Notes: generated by a model not told the origin, from the letters alone. Counted from the stretch's first letter, positions 46,192 to 59,600 are shown. The stretch is 64,000 bases of DNA from Heracleum sosnowskyi (GCA_030848705.1 CM061245.1:76867564-76931563); one strand, 5' to 3'. Translations and numbers: made by a program.

Positions 46192-47447
46192 CTAGCTTAT
46201 AACCCGTGCAATGCATGGTTGTTTTTTTTAATTTATAATTATATTAACTAACGAAATCATTTTTAATTTAATGATGATTCAGTCATTATTATTCAACTAA
46301 AATTACTCAATATCCCGAATAGAAGATAAAGTAATGTTTTTTTACATTGATAATTCTATTCAACTTAGAAAACCTACTCATTTTTTATTTATCTTATTAA
46401 AATTCAGTTTTTAGTATTTGAATATAATTTTAATAACGATCAAACAAAATTTTTAATATTAGATCTGCCGGTTTTTATTTATCTATTTCAAAATCAAAGG
46501 TCCTTATTAGTTTGACGGTAAATGAACCAAAGTCTTGGATAAGATATCGTGCAACACACAACTCTTTTTTTAATATCTACAATTATATTAATTTGTATTT
46601 TTTTAAATATTTTTGTGTCATTAATTTTTGGACTTTATTTATTTGATTTTATACGCTCAATTAACTATTTGTACGGTATCTTGAGTTCTAAAAATCAGAT
46701 TTGATTGTTTTACGGCACACACGAAACTCACAAAATAATATTTAATTTAGTGACGGTTTAACAATTTTTTCCCAATTGAAAATACCCTGAAACTGAAGAG
46801 TAAAAAAAATAAACTAACAAATTTTTACATAAACAATTCTTATTGAACTTATTGTCAAAATACTCTTTTTCGTATTCGAACATAGTTTTACGAACAACCA
46901 AATACAATTTTTAATATTACATCGACGATTTTCATATATCTATTTTAACATCTATCAAAATAATCTTTAATTTAATGATGGTATAACAATTTGTTTACAA
47001 TTAAAACTATACCAAAACTGAAGATCGAAGAAAGTGGCAGATTTTACTTTGAGAATTCTATTCGATTTCGAAAAATTTCATGTATTTTGTTTAAATTATC
47101 AAAATATAATTTTTAGTATTTTTAATATAATTCAACTAACAACCAAATGCACTTTTTCATTTACGATCCAACGATTCTCATCTGTTTATTTTAAAATCTA
47201 ACGATCCTTATTATTTTTATATGTAATAGTTATAATTACTTAAAATCCAATTCTAATACTAATACTTCCACTTTTGACTTATATCCTTTTTAGATAATAA
47301 TTTCTAAATTTATATAACATAATCTTGATCGTTTATTTTTAAAAATATTAGATCTAACGGTTGAGAATATTTTGGCGGTACTGAGGACGAGACTACCAGG
47401 ACCAAAATTTTGGATAAGATCTCCCTTACGCTTATTATATATAAGGA
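46192..47447 (-). mobile_element. Non-autonomous Helitron candidate
   Basis: On the minus strand the 3' end reads a near-palindrome CCATGC-ATT-GCACGG, then GTTATAAGCTAG and host T. This is the short hairpin followed by CTRR typical of Helitrons (the stem has one mismatch, a likely CpG decay). The other end starts TCCTTATATATAATAAGCG after a host A, fitting the TC start and insertion between A and T. The interior is AT-rich and built from about three degenerate copies of a 250-350-bp unit (for example TTCTATTC...TATTTGAATATAATT...CATCTATTT). There is no Rep/helicase coding sequence. Confidence 0.5.
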
Positions 47448-47718
47448 TATAATATAATTATTATTATTGTAATTATAGAGAAAATTAATTAAATTGGACG
47501 TAAAATTAAAAATAAATAAATATTTATTAAAATTTACATACTCACTTTACTATTTTGGCTCTATCTTCAAAACAAAAAATCAAATTTGAACGATTTTATA
47601 GCCCATATGAATTTCACGAAATAATCTATAATTTAAAGATGGTTTAAGAATTATTATTCAACTGAAATTACCGAGAAACTGAATAGAAAATAAAGTTATA
47701 ATTTTTATATTGGGAATT
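47448..47718 (-). repeat. Second copy of the Helitron-type repeat, left part
   Basis: Sequence such as GATTTTATAGCCCATATGAATTTCACGAAATAATC parallels repeat units inside 46192-47447. It is interrupted at 47718 by a solo LTR and continues at 49127. It ends with GAATT, the LTR target duplication. Confidence 0.5.
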
Positions 47719-49126
47719 TGACGAGTGGTATTTTTGTACCATTTTAAACTCTATTTTCCGGCTTAAATGTGATGCGTGGACTCAAGTTTTGTTATATTTT
47801 TATGTGTTTTTCGTGTTTTTACAGGTAGAGAGTCGAACTCTTTTGATCCTGTTTTGGTGGAAATAAATAGCAAAAAGGAGTGAAAATGGTGGAAAAAGTC
47901 CAAGTGCATGTTTGGAGCGAGAAGGAGGAAACAAGACGCGAGATAAAGTTGAAAAGGGGACGAAAACACGAAGAAATGTTGGGCCAACAAGAGCAGCACC
48001 TGCCCAACACACGCTCCGCGAGCCCGTTCAAAGGCTCGCGAGATCGCGAGCCGCGTCTATCCACAATTCAAATTCTAAATTGAATTCGCTTTTAATGTCT
48101 TGATTTGATTGGATTTTGGGACAAGGCTATAAATACCCAGCCTTTGTCCACCAAGATAAAATTCCATTATGTTCTATTCTAGTTATATTCTACGCAATAC
48201 TTTTACATAGAGAGTAGTTCTAAACACTTAGTACTTGGTTTTCATTGCTTTTCGTGAGAGAATATTGCATTATTTCTTGTTGGTTTGTGGATGCTACTCC
48301 GATTTGGAGTTTTTCTTCAATAAAAGTAATATCATTCTCAATTTCGTTATTTTAGTTATATACATGTTTTATGCTATGTTTCATATGTTATTGTTTGTTC
48401 TTATTATCATGAGTAACTAATTTACTTATGGGGATTGAAGATAAAATCCATCTTGTAGATCGAATGAGAGTTGTTGATTGATGCTTGTCAAAACATAAGA
48501 ATGCATGCAAGAAAACCTGGATTAATAGATATAAGACTGATCACCTTATAACGTGTTAAATCGATGGCAATAAAATGGGGGTTTGAGTCATGGATAGAAC
48601 TAGTTAGTCTAACATGTTGCCTTGGTGTGGGTTGTGAAACTCGTAAGTAGGAGCGGGAGTGAATACTTATCACATGAAATCAAATCGGAACTTGTACGTT
48701 AAAATCTGGTCAAAGACTTAATTCACTAAGGGATTGGGGGTTAAGACTTAATCGGGTAACCATGACACAGTATATCTCATAGGATGGGTGAAACAGCGAT
48801 GACTAGACCATAGGGACGTGGTCTATGTTTAGTTTCGTGTCCCGGATTTGCATGTATATCTTAGAAAGAGACAAGTGGAGATCAATGATGCATACGTTGA
48901 TCGAAGAGATGGGTGGATTCAAAAGACCCAATATTTTTTTAATATTGTTAAAATAAATTATAGTTATAACTCTCAAAGCTATGATCATTATTGCACGGAG
49001 TATTAAGAACAACACACATTGTTGCACTGACACAATCACCATTGGTGTGCTCTACGTGGAAATGAAAACTCTCTCATGTATGCTTTCGTGTATTGGTGAA
49101 TACCCTGCGTGAGATTCGGCCCGTCA
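47719..49126 (+). repeat. Solo LTR (1.4 kb) with 5-bp target duplication
   Basis: It starts TGACGAGTGG and ends GGCCCGTCA, so TGACG...CGTCA ends are complementary. GAATT (47714-47718) and AAATT (49127-49131) flank it, one mismatch apart. Related repeat units at 46348 and 47058 read GA[A/T]AATTCTATT or GAGAATTCTATT without an interruption, supporting an insertion there. Inside are a GC-rich segment with GGCTCGCGAGATCGCGAGCC (about 48032-48051) and a TATA box, GCTATAAATACC, near 48127. No internal coding region is left. The orientation is taken from the TATA box. Confidence 0.7.
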
Positions 49127-49340
49127 AAATTCTATTTAGAATACCTATTTATATTTGGTTTTGAATTATTAAAATAAACTTTATAGTATTTGAATATAAT
49201 TCTATTAACAATCAAAATACACATTTTAATATTAGATATAACAATTCTCATTTATCTATTTTAAAAGCTAATGATCCTTATTATTTAGGTTGTCAACGCT
49301 AAAAATTTGGATAAGATCACTACACTTATTATATATAAGT
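49127..49340 (-). repeat. Second copy of the Helitron-type repeat, right part
   Basis: It resumes with CTATTTAGAATACC and ends with CTTATTATATATAAGTATA, matching the right end of the first copy (CTTATTATATATAAGGATA). The terminal GA is changed to GT, and the opposite end is not identifiable. Confidence 0.5.
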
Positions 49341-49541
49341 ATATAAATTAAATCGATCCGACTCAAAGCTATATATTATATATTTCAAGAAAATTTTAAA
49401 AAACATATCTTTAAAAAGTACATTTAATCTATTTTAAAATATATTTTAAAGTGTTTTTATAGAAAATAAAAAATAAAAAATAAATATTAATTAAAATGGG
49501 ATCAATATGATGAAAGAAGTCACATAAAATAGTAAATTTTA

Positions 49542-49721
49542 GGAATAATGCTAGAGATACCGAATTGATTCTCAAAATAGATCCCTAATATCAAGTGTCA
49601 AATAATAATAATGAATCCACTGCATTTACATTATCAGTTCAAACTAACTGTCATGTCATCGACTCTAGGTCACTCCACATCATTGGGTTCCAAATTCAGA
49701 GGTACCTCTAGCATTTCTTTA
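49542..49721. mobile_element. MITE with AATGCTAGAGRTACC inverted ends
   Basis: AATGCTAGAGATACC at 49547-49561 is mirrored by GGTACCTCTAGCATT at 49701-49715, giving inverted ends over about 180 bp. The right tip TCTAGCATTTCTTTATTC is itself duplicated immediately afterwards. The superfamily and target duplication are not clear. Confidence 0.5.
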
Positions 49722-49831
49722 TTCTCTAGCATTTCTTTATTCTAGAGAAGGGGGCGGAAATACGAATTTACATTGCATTCTGTTTCATAAAAGAAAAATG
49801 TTAAAAATCCCAAAACCTTTGTTAAATATTA

Positions 49832-50016
49832 CTCCCTCCGTCCCAATCATTTCTATACAGTCTTTTTTCAATGCTTGACACGCATTTTAAGATGTATATA
49901 AAGTATACTTCAACAACTTATTTTTAAATTATTATGAAAGTATATTTTATAGGAGCCTTAAAATGCGTGCCGAGCCCCCGTCCCCCAATGTATACAATTG
50001 ATTGGGACAGAGGGAA
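49832..50016. mobile_element. Stowaway-like MITE (Tc1/mariner)
   Basis: It starts CTCCCTCCGTCCCAAT and ends ATTGGGACAGAGGGAA, with TA on both sides (49830-49831 and 50017-50018). It is 185 bp without coding capacity; the ends and TA duplication are the Stowaway signature. It lies about 540 bp upstream of the KEULE-like start codon. Confidence 0.88.
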
Positions 50017-50018
50017 TA

Positions 50019-50386
50019 CTTATATTCTGATTATAATGAATCCACATATATTTATAATAATATTACCAATAAAAATATTTCATAATTTCATATCATGAAA
50101 ATCATAATTTTGGGTACATAGCATTAACTAATAATGTTCACAAAAATCCAGTTTGTAATTGGTCCGAGTGCATTCCGCGTAATATTACTTGCGTTGGTGA
50201 CCGTCTTTATTAATAGAAACAACCCAGAAGGTCAAAAGCGTCAATTCCACCGCGTAAACGACGGCTACTCAACGAAACCGGTTCAACCCGGCGAGTCCTT
50301 ACAGAGGACAATCGGGTTTCAACGCCAAGCCTTCCAATAGTCAAAAATATTATTATAAGCAAGCAAGCACCTATTATACTTTTCAA

Positions 50387-50430
<44 letters not shown>

Positions 50431-50556
50431 CGCTCGAATCAAAAGTAGTTTCACCAGTTTCCAACTTATCCTCCATCCCCTTCCTTGATCTACACACACA
50501 ATCGATACATACATATAAATACTATTTGAGGTTTGTTTTTGTATCTATCAGTCGCT
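50019..50556 (+). promoter_or_regulatory. Upstream region and 5' UTR of the KEULE-like gene
   Basis: No transposon or frame was recognised between the Stowaway element and the start codon. An uninterrupted CT run at 50389-50427, followed by CGCTCGCTCG, is typical of plant core promoters and 5' UTRs (GAGA/Y-patch type). Transcription start cannot be fixed by eye. Confidence 0.5.
50389..50427 (+). repeat. (CT)n microsatellite
   Basis: A pure CT repeat of 39 bases, about 130 bp upstream of the start codon. It is likely polymorphic and possibly part of the 5' UTR. Confidence 0.95.
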
Positions 50557-50638
50557 ATGTCGATGTCGGATTCCGACACCTCTTCACAAGGTAGCAGTGC
50601 TGCTGATTACAAGAATTTCAGACAGATTACTCGTGATC
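50557..50638 (+). CDS. KEULE: KEULE-like exon 1 (coding part)
   Basis: ATG at 50557; 27 codons plus one base, ending GATC before GTATGTCT. The Ser/Asp-rich N-terminus (MSMSDSDTSSQGSS) is followed by YKNFRQITRDR. Confidence 0.9.
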
Positions 50639-53600
50639 GTATGTCTCTCTTTTATCCCCCCTTTATTCTTACATGTTTAGATACATATGTTGTGTTTGTG
50701 TTCATTTTTGTGCTTGTCTTTTTATTATTACTTGCAATTCAACTTCATTTAGCTGTGGTTTAATCAATATTGAAATCACGGATTGAGTTGATACCGATTT
50801 AGTTTCAATGTTAATTAGTTTACGGAAAATTTGTATGTTTCAAATGAAGATTGAGTCGATAGAATTTGACGGAATTGTGATCAAGTAATTGGTTGTTTGA
50901 TAGTTGATAATGGTTGGTCAGTCAGGGGATGTGATTGAAGGGGATAATGTGTTTAGGGTATGTGATTGAAGGATACTTAAACCTTGATTCTATCCTATTA
51001 CTAGACACGAGGTCGACTTTAGTCATGAGGAATTTGGAAAGTGATATGCTGATAGGTTTAGTTTTAAGGAAATATTTGTGAAGTTATATTGCTGATAGGT
51101 TTAGTTTCTAGGAAATGATTGCGAAGTTATTGTGCTGATAGGTTTGGTCTCGAGGAAATGATTGGAAAGTTATTATGCTGATAGGTTTAGTTTCAAGGAA
51201 ATGATTGATGGTGTGATTATAACTTGTAAGTTTTTACGGAGATGAGGTTGCCGTTCAGTGTTTGGATTTTCAGTTTTATTGGAATCGGTGTTGACGTGTT
51301 GTTAGATCAATGTTACTTTGAACATTCAGCATTGTGTATGCTGCAAGAAGCTGAATTGAAGTGGTGTGAGGTTATTTATGGGTTATTGAGTAGGTTACTG
51401 GCTATTTTTATTTTGTTCGAGTTAACGGTTGTGGATTTTCTGATAGCGGCTTAACTGAGATGAAGAACCTAAAGAAGGTGATTAAAAGAAGTTGTTAAGA
51501 TGGCAGAAGAAGAGAGCAAAGCAGGGTGTGACTATAGGAGTGAGGTGCAGAGAATTTTCATGCTGAATATTGAATGCAAAGTTTGTATAAGGTGAAACTC
51601 CTTTCTTAGAAAGCTGGATTTAAGTTGAATTGCTAAGAAAAATTGTAGACAAAATGGACAGTGAATTTATGTTTTTAAATCATCTTTATTCCAGGTGGTT
51701 AGAATTTTCTGACATCTTTTGATCAGGCAGTGTGATTTGTATCTACTATTCTGGTACTTGTAAAGTTTAAGAAGAAGAGGGGCCTCTGGTAAAATTTGAC
51801 AATTGGGAGGGATAGGAAGGATACAGACAACACAGAGATCATAGCTTCACTTTGAATTTAGTTTTCGTAAAAATTGTCAATTGGGAGGGATAGAAAAAGT
51901 AGAGACAACAGAGAGAACAAAGCTTCATTTTTAATTTTGTTTTTAGTACGGTTTATATTAAATATGTATGAAGCTAGTTTTTCCATGAGACTGCAATGTC
52001 TATGATATATTGTATGGTTCATAATTCTTGCATAGGATTTTAGTTCTATGTTTGGAGGAATGGGATGGGGGTGGAATGGAACAAATAATTGTGATCAAAT
52101 TTAAAGGAGAAGAGAAGGATGTAAGGTAGTAGGTTAATGCAAATATCTAATCAAATTTAAAGGAGAAGAGAAGGATGTAAGGTAGTTCGGTGAATGCAAA
52201 TTTCTATGATAAGTTGAAGAATTTGAAGTTAATGTGAACAATTTGAAGTTGAAGAAAGATAAGTTGTTTTTTAAATATGTGTGAAAGATGTATTTCAGAC
52301 ATTTTGTGTTGACAGTAGGAGTAACAGGTAAAAAATTCTAGAGCAAAAGGAACTGCAAGAGAACCAGTGGGCTATATGTTTTAGCGGTTTGTGAAGAGAG
52401 GGTCATAGCTGCGTAGATTTATTATTACTTTTTTTAAATTTTTTTGCTAAACAAATGCATAGATTATGCTCTTGCGGTGGTTAACATCAATGGTAGTGGA
52501 TCCTCAACGGGGGTTGTGGTTTTATAAGCAAAGATTTCCCTCTCTGCCAATTTTAGTGGACAGTTAACAGTAACAATATTAACATGAAGTAGGGACTTAG
52601 GGTGATTGATTCATAACTTAATCAGTACTCCAAGTGATTCTAACTACCGCTAGAAGAAGGCTCAGTTGATATGGATGTAAAACCAATGATATTAATGAAG
52701 TGTACTTTTACAAGGATCTGACCATACATACATATACATAGAGATAGTTAGCCCAAAGAGTTGGGCAATAAATGCAACTGCTAACTAATAATAGTAACTT
52801 TTACGACAACATCCACCTACCGTTTGCCTAGTACAAAGTCAAGTTACTAGAAAATTTATAATACAGTCACACAATAATAAGTGAGATACAAATTGATCCC
52901 ATCAAGAGTCCTATAAGAATTTGCCAATTCAATCATAAATCAAGGTTTCAATTTTTTCCATTTTTACCTTTTAATTATATTTTTTCCCAGTGAAAATATA
53001 TCAGAATTTCAAATTAAATTGTTCCTTCCTTTATTTTATTTCATTAGAAAAAGACCTTTTTATATTTCTCAAATTTCCTTTTTTAATTATATTACTTGAC
53101 AGTTTGGTAATAAGTATAAAATCATATGTCAGATTCACTATCATCAGGAGTATTTTTAATTATTAAATAACTTTTTGGTAATATATGACTATAATTCGTT
53201 TGTTTCTTTATATTTGACATATTTTTAAAATATAATTATTGCAAAATACATGCAACGCACCGGCGTATGTATAAGTAAAGATATATATAAATACATATAC
53301 ATATATTAACAAAATTATTGATCAGCGTTTATATGAACCATGTCACTTTTAGAAGTGTATCTTTTTTTTCTTTTTCTTTTTTTAAATTTTAGCCCAAGTA
53401 TAAAAAGGTATTATTTGTATAAATATCCTTACTATTTGAACCCGTTAACCTGTATTTGGTCCAAAATAGATGAAAAAATATAATTTAATACCAAAGTAGA
53501 AAGGGGTGGAAAGTATTGGTTAAAAAGTCCAACTCAGTTATTAAGCCCAAATTATGTACTATGAATGACTATGTAAGATCTCTAGTTCGTAAAAATGTAT

Positions 53601-56600
53601 ATATATGTGGAGATGGGCAAGGAATTTACTTTAGACCTCTTCTAGTATTGGGAGAACCTTTGCCATTGCTACACATATTGATAGTCTATTATCTACACTT
53701 GTATTTGTCTTATTGAGTACTTCGTACTTGCTAAATTGTCCCTCTAGACTAAATTTGGGTCAAATTAGCAAAACTTTGATTGCATTTTATAACTATTGAT
53801 TCGTAGTTCAATTTTTTTCAAAAGTTGTACATGATAGTATCCAACATATAGTTTTATATTTATATAATATTATTACCTTATATAAAAAATATAGTAAAAA
53901 AATTAACGTTAGAAATTAGAATTAGGTCAAATCAATCGAATCTTCGTACAAAGACACTTAAATAGAAACGGAGGAAGTACTACCTCCATTCCGAAGTAAT
54001 TTCCTTCTAATAACTTAAATTTGCATGTGTATTTAGGTATAGAAATGTATTAGCTATACATAATATTTTTCATTTTATCCTATACAAATTTAGATTCTTA
54101 ATTTTAATTTGATTAAAAAATTAAAAATTAAATTATGTATAACTCTTGCTTATTTACGCAACAACGAAGATGAAGACAATTATTTTGAAAGAGAATTTTT
54201 TTTAAAGATAAGAATTTTTTTTTTTAATATTTCAAACCATGTCCATCATGGTTCTTCATGAACCTAAATTTCCAAGAGTTAATAGATTATGTTTCATATT
54301 TATAACTAATCACCTAACATATACCCATATTGTAGTTGATACAAATCTAAATACATATAAAATAAGTAAATAACAACTACAAACTCTAAGAGATGAAATG
54401 GTAGCAAATATACAAATAAAAAAGGCCAATGTTTTATGTTTCTCAGTAGATATAGTAATCTTTGTCGTGTTGAAGATAGCAGAGTCTTAATAAATTAATA
54501 TTTTTTTTGGTGTCAATCATAAGAGATGCAATGTTTTCTTGCTAAATACAATGTTCTTTTAACATGTAATAAATTATAATGTCCAGAAATTAGTAAAATT
54601 CCTTGGGACTATCAAATTATTGAGGTTTCACTGTATTCTTAGAAGTATTATGTATCCATTTTAAATAAACTTTCCCTTCGAGTATTTTTATTATTATTGA
54701 AAATTTATATTAACCATAATTGTCTTCTTGTTAAACATATTAACAATTTAAATCTTTTAACAAGTAATTGTAGAATTAAAATTATAAATATGAAATATTT
54801 AAAATCAAATTTAGTATGTAAGTAAGAGCGAATATCTTTAACATAAATCAAAATTTTGTATGAAATATATTCAACTTATTATTCCAAATTTAAATATAAT
54901 GTAATTCATATTACATTGAATTCTTTTAGAACCAGGTCCCCTTGACATGGGTTACCAACTCATAAATTGTAGTGGATCAACCTTTAGTATTAATTCACAT
55001 GACTGTTCATGAACTCAGAGAAAAACTATGGCCAAAATTGAACTGATTGTTGATAATATGACGATCACGGCAGCTAGTTCAAATGCCAGACTTAAGAATA
55101 TAAATTTAAGAACATATATGCTGTGGTTGATTAATTAGTAGTATAATACTAAGATTGGGGTGGAGAAAAATTACCAAAAGAACTTAGTAGACATAGGAAA
55201 AGTATATTCCGGCACTGTTTATGAGCACTGTTCAGTTTATGAGTACTTTCTATGAGGGAAAAAAACTATTATGGCCAAAATTGAAGTGGTTATATGTCAT
55301 GCCATGACAAAGTACTTTTCTAGTTTTTCAATGATTTTGTGTTTTTGTGTATTTTCTGATTGAATAGAACAGTAAACAAGTAGAATAGCAAGAGAATTAA
55401 GATAGAATAGAAAAGAAACAGATGAGAATTGATAGAGTTTAGAGAGATTAACCCCAGAGAGAGAGATATAAATCAGTTATAGAGAGAGAAAGCAATAACA
55501 TAATCTAGAGAGAGAAAGAGATGGTGGAAATGAATTCCATTTTCTGATAATAGTTCAAAACATAACTGAAATGAAAGCTTACATCAGGTATTTATAGACT
55601 AACACTAGTACTAACTCACTAGTACCAACTCCAGAAAGACTAAAATAACTTTAATGACTCTACTGACATACTATTATACTTCCATTGCCTTGCTATATTA
55701 TTACTAATGCCTTATGACCTCATCCTCACACTAAGGCACACAGATCCTGACAATCCTCCCTCCTTAGAAACAACCATGTCCTCATGGTTGATGTTCCCAT
55801 TCCTTTAGTGCACAGCTCTTCTTCATCAACTCCATCAAGGACATTTGGCAACATCTGGTTAACTGCTAGGATTCCAACAGAAACAAGTAAAACACCATGA
55901 AGACAAGTTGAATCTCCCCCTGGATCAAATATGTATGCGACAACAGATTTCCTTGAGGTTATATGGTATGCATGATGCATTGACTTGTACATCTCAGGTT
56001 TGACTTGTCCCAGCACCACCATGTGGTAATGGGTTGTGCAATCATCCCAGTTCTCACAAAATCAACAAATTGTTGATTAATCTCATCAACAATTTTATCA
56101 AACCCATTAATCTCTTTTTGCATATTCTGGCCTTGGCCTTGCCATCTAACTAAAATCTCAATCTCAATCTCAGTGATAGACATCTTCCTCTGCAACTGAG
56201 AAGGTTCCTTCAATAATTGTTGGTCTATTGCCATGAAATCAATATCCTGCCAGTGCCCGAGTTTAATACCAACAACAGCTTCTTCTAGTTGCACATCACT
56301 CCTGATCATGTCTTTGGGGTTATGATTAACACCTTTTAAATGTTTGTTTTGCACCTGACCACCAGGATCAAAGATAAGCATATTATCCTTGCCAAGATCT
56401 AGATCTGATACCCAACTCATAAATAATTGTAGCTGTTGGAAAATCTTTGACACTTCTTTTGCTATAGAAAGCCTCAACAATGTCTCTGCTGGCAGGAATC
56501 ATTGAGGAAACTTCTTCCAACTGGACTGGTAACATCTCATTATGCAGATTGTTATTGCCACCCCTTGTTGTAAATCTTGTATGTTTGCAATTTCTGCCAG

Positions 56601-59600
56601 CTCCTTAATGACATCAATTGAATCATTTAATCCTTGTCCACCTTCAACTAAAACAGATTTTCTTTCAGAATTCATATCCAGCAGATGCTTAGTCCTAGGT
56701 GAACAGGGGAAACACTTAGGGGTCATTTGTTTACTTCTTAACATCTCTTAATACAACTTAACTTAATAATTAAGAGATTAAGATTGTTTGTTTTAATTTA
56801 AAATTCTTCTTAAGCGTTAAGATTCTTCTTAATGGCTAAGAAACAAAACCTAAGCCTAACCATTAAGAGAGACTTCCAGCACTTCAACATACAAAATTCA
56901 GTACGTGTTTTTTAAATAAAATTTGTCACCAACTTTATTTTGATACTTTGTTATGCATCATGTATATTATTTGTTATAAAAGTTTTTTTGAAATTTATTA
57001 AAAAAATTAAAGGATTTATAAAAATTGCATTTTCAGCTTAAATAAAAATATTTTAAAAATTAATTAAACTTGTAAAATGGTGTAATAATGTATTATTGTT
57101 TCATTCAAATAATTTGTAATGTATTATTTATTCATAAGAAAAAACTTAGAAAATTTGCACTATTCAGACAATTATTAATTTATATACCAAATCATATTAT
57201 TCATTAAGTATTCAGATTAATAAATCATTCAGATATTTTAATGATTAAGAAAATTTTATTCAGATTTGCCAAATGGCCCCTTAGTCAGGTGATTTTCACA
57301 GAAAAATTCAAGTTTCTCTCTTGGAAACTTTCCAACAATGCAACTCTCACTAATATAGTGATCTTGAGCCCCTAGAATCTCATCACTCTTTGCCTTCAGG
57401 GTTTTAGATGCTTGTCCACTACCATTTAGGAGTTGCATCACTCCTTTGTTTTCCTCAGCACTAGTCAGCTTGTAGTTTACTTGAACTTCCTTGGAAGAAT
57501 GCTGTTGACTACTTTCAATTTCCTTGTCATAGTCTTTTGAGGAATTTACATTTTGACCTTTTAAAATAACACAAGGTGCATGCTGCAACCTCAACAAATC
57601 CAGCTTTGCAGATGCTACCAAATCTTTTGGCATTTGAAGCTCTCGCCCTGACTTTGTTGTCACGTTTAGATCTTCTTTGTCATCAGATTTCATCTCCCTT
57701 AGCTTTATTCTGAAATCAGATGTGCACTCCAACACCTTAGCACCAATAGAATTGGCTTTTTCACAATTCTTCTGAAAGAAGTCCCAAAGCTACACAAATG
57801 ATTTTCTCCTGGTGCCAATCCTCTTTATCTTCACCTGGAATTTCATCAAACACTGGAGTATTCAACTTGTAATGAGGAGATTCCTGGGAAGTTTTCTGAG
57901 TCAACACCTCCCTGTTTTGTTTCTTTTCCACCTCCCATTCAAAAGGATTAGTGAGCTTCTTTTGTTTTCTGATCCCTTGAATGAGCTTCATCTTTTGTGT
58001 AGCCTGTTCTATCTTCTCCTCTATTTTTCTAAGTTTCCTGTCAGTGTTTTCTTTATATAACATCATCTGCTGTTGCAAGTTTTGCACCTTGACGCAGCAC
58101 CTCAGCATGGCTAACTGTGTTCCTAAATGCATAGCCACTGCTGAAACCTCCACAACAGTATCTGGTTCTAGTGTTTTTCACCTCCACAACAGATTATCCT
58201 CACCTCAATTCTAACAATTCACAGAAACCTGACCAAAAGTCAACAATTTCACAATAGATTTTTCTCAGAGTCAATTAATCAAACACCTTTTGTGCAGAAT
58301 ACCTCAGAAATATTCCAGCACTTATACTAATCAATTCTAAGCAGTACTTCACTCCTTCAGTGTCTACAGACTTCCTTCATCTCTGTAGTGACTCATTCCA
58401 TAGACAATAGTCAACAGTTTGTGTGCACTACTCTTCAATTACTTCAGCAACACTCCACAACTTCAACAAACACACAAATACACTACACCTCAACAATAAC
58501 ACCAATACACAACAACAATTACTTCACTAAACCACCAGCACACTTCCTCAATCACCTTAGTACTACTACACAACTCACAAACACAGAATCAACAGCTAAA
58601 CCTCGGATATTCAACTCACAAGACAAGCACAACAGTAAAACACTATGAACAACACATTTCTCCTTCAAATCACTAAAACAGTACTTCTCTTACTACTTTT
58701 GTGATTTTCTCCAACAATATCAACTGAAATTAACTAGTTCTATGCAAACGAGATAGAATTAACAAGAAAACTGCAAGAAACAACAGATCTAACTAGTTGA
58801 GACCAGAAATCAAACACCTGGAGCTGCGATTACTTCAATTCTTAGCTCGCTCAACTCGTTTTGATGTGCACAACACTAACGAAGCAGTGATTGATCAAAT
58901 TTTAGGGCTCTGATACCAATTTGTCATGCCATGACAAAGTACTTTTCTAGTTTTTCAATGTTTTTGTGTTTTTGTGTATTTTCTGATTGAATAGAACAGT
59001 AAACAAGTAGAATAACAAGAGAATTAAGATAGAATAGAAAAGAAACAGATGAGAATTGATAGAGTTTAGAGAGATTAACCCTAGAGAGAGATAGAAATCA
59101 GTTATAGAGAGAGAAAGCAATAACATAATCTAGAGAGAGAAAGAGATGGTGGAAATGAATTCCATTTTCTGATAATAGTTCAAAACATAACTGAAATGAA
59201 AGCTTACATCAGGTATTTATAGACTAACACTAGTACTAACTCCAGAAAGACTAAAATAACCTTAATGACGTAATGACTCTACTGACATACTATTATACTG
59301 CCATTGCCTTACTATATTATTACTAATGCCTTACGGCCTCATCCTCACACTAAGGCACACAGATCCTGACCTGACATTATATGACAGTCACCATGCTGCT
59401 AGTAGACTAATTAGTAGTAAGATACTAAGATCGGGATGGAGAAAAAGTATCGAGAGAATCTAGTAGATATCATGAGGAAAGAAAATCAGACAGGTTTGGA
59501 TTGTTTAAGGAACCTGCTAAACTGATTAGTCATACTAATGAATTTTGTTTTTAATATTATTACATGGATAAACAAGTCTTTTTGTATCATGTGCTTCTTT

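Larger units (their letters stand above)
50639..55294 (+). other. Intron 1 of the KEULE-like gene, left part
   Basis: No coding frame of note. It holds a 43-bp tandem repeat (51047-51211), two pairs of local direct repeats (about 51797/51875 with a GTCAATTGGGAGGGATAG-type core, and 52098/52150 with AAAGGAGAAGAGAAGGATGT), abutting Stowaway-like ends near 53961-54010, and one unit of a tandem duplication (55027-55200). Otherwise it is AT-rich. Confidence 0.6.
55295..59376 (-). mobile_element. RT-less LTR retrotransposon (LARD-like) in intron 1
   Basis: Two LTRs (55295-55752 and 58922-59376) flank a 3.2-kb internal region, with TTATA duplicated at 55290-55294 and 59377-59381. On the minus strand TGGTATCAGAGC (complement of 58907-58918) is the initiator-Met primer site, and AAGGAGGGAGGAT (next to 55752) is the polypurine tract. 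No protease, integrase, RT or RNase H motif is present. The internal region has one broken frame of unknown product, so mobility must depend on another element. Its transcription is opposite to the host gene. Confidence 0.92.

Noticed and set aside
47763..48103. Overlapping frames in the solo LTR
   Set aside because: Several frames on both strands overlap in a non-coding LTR with a TATA box; no motif supports any of them.
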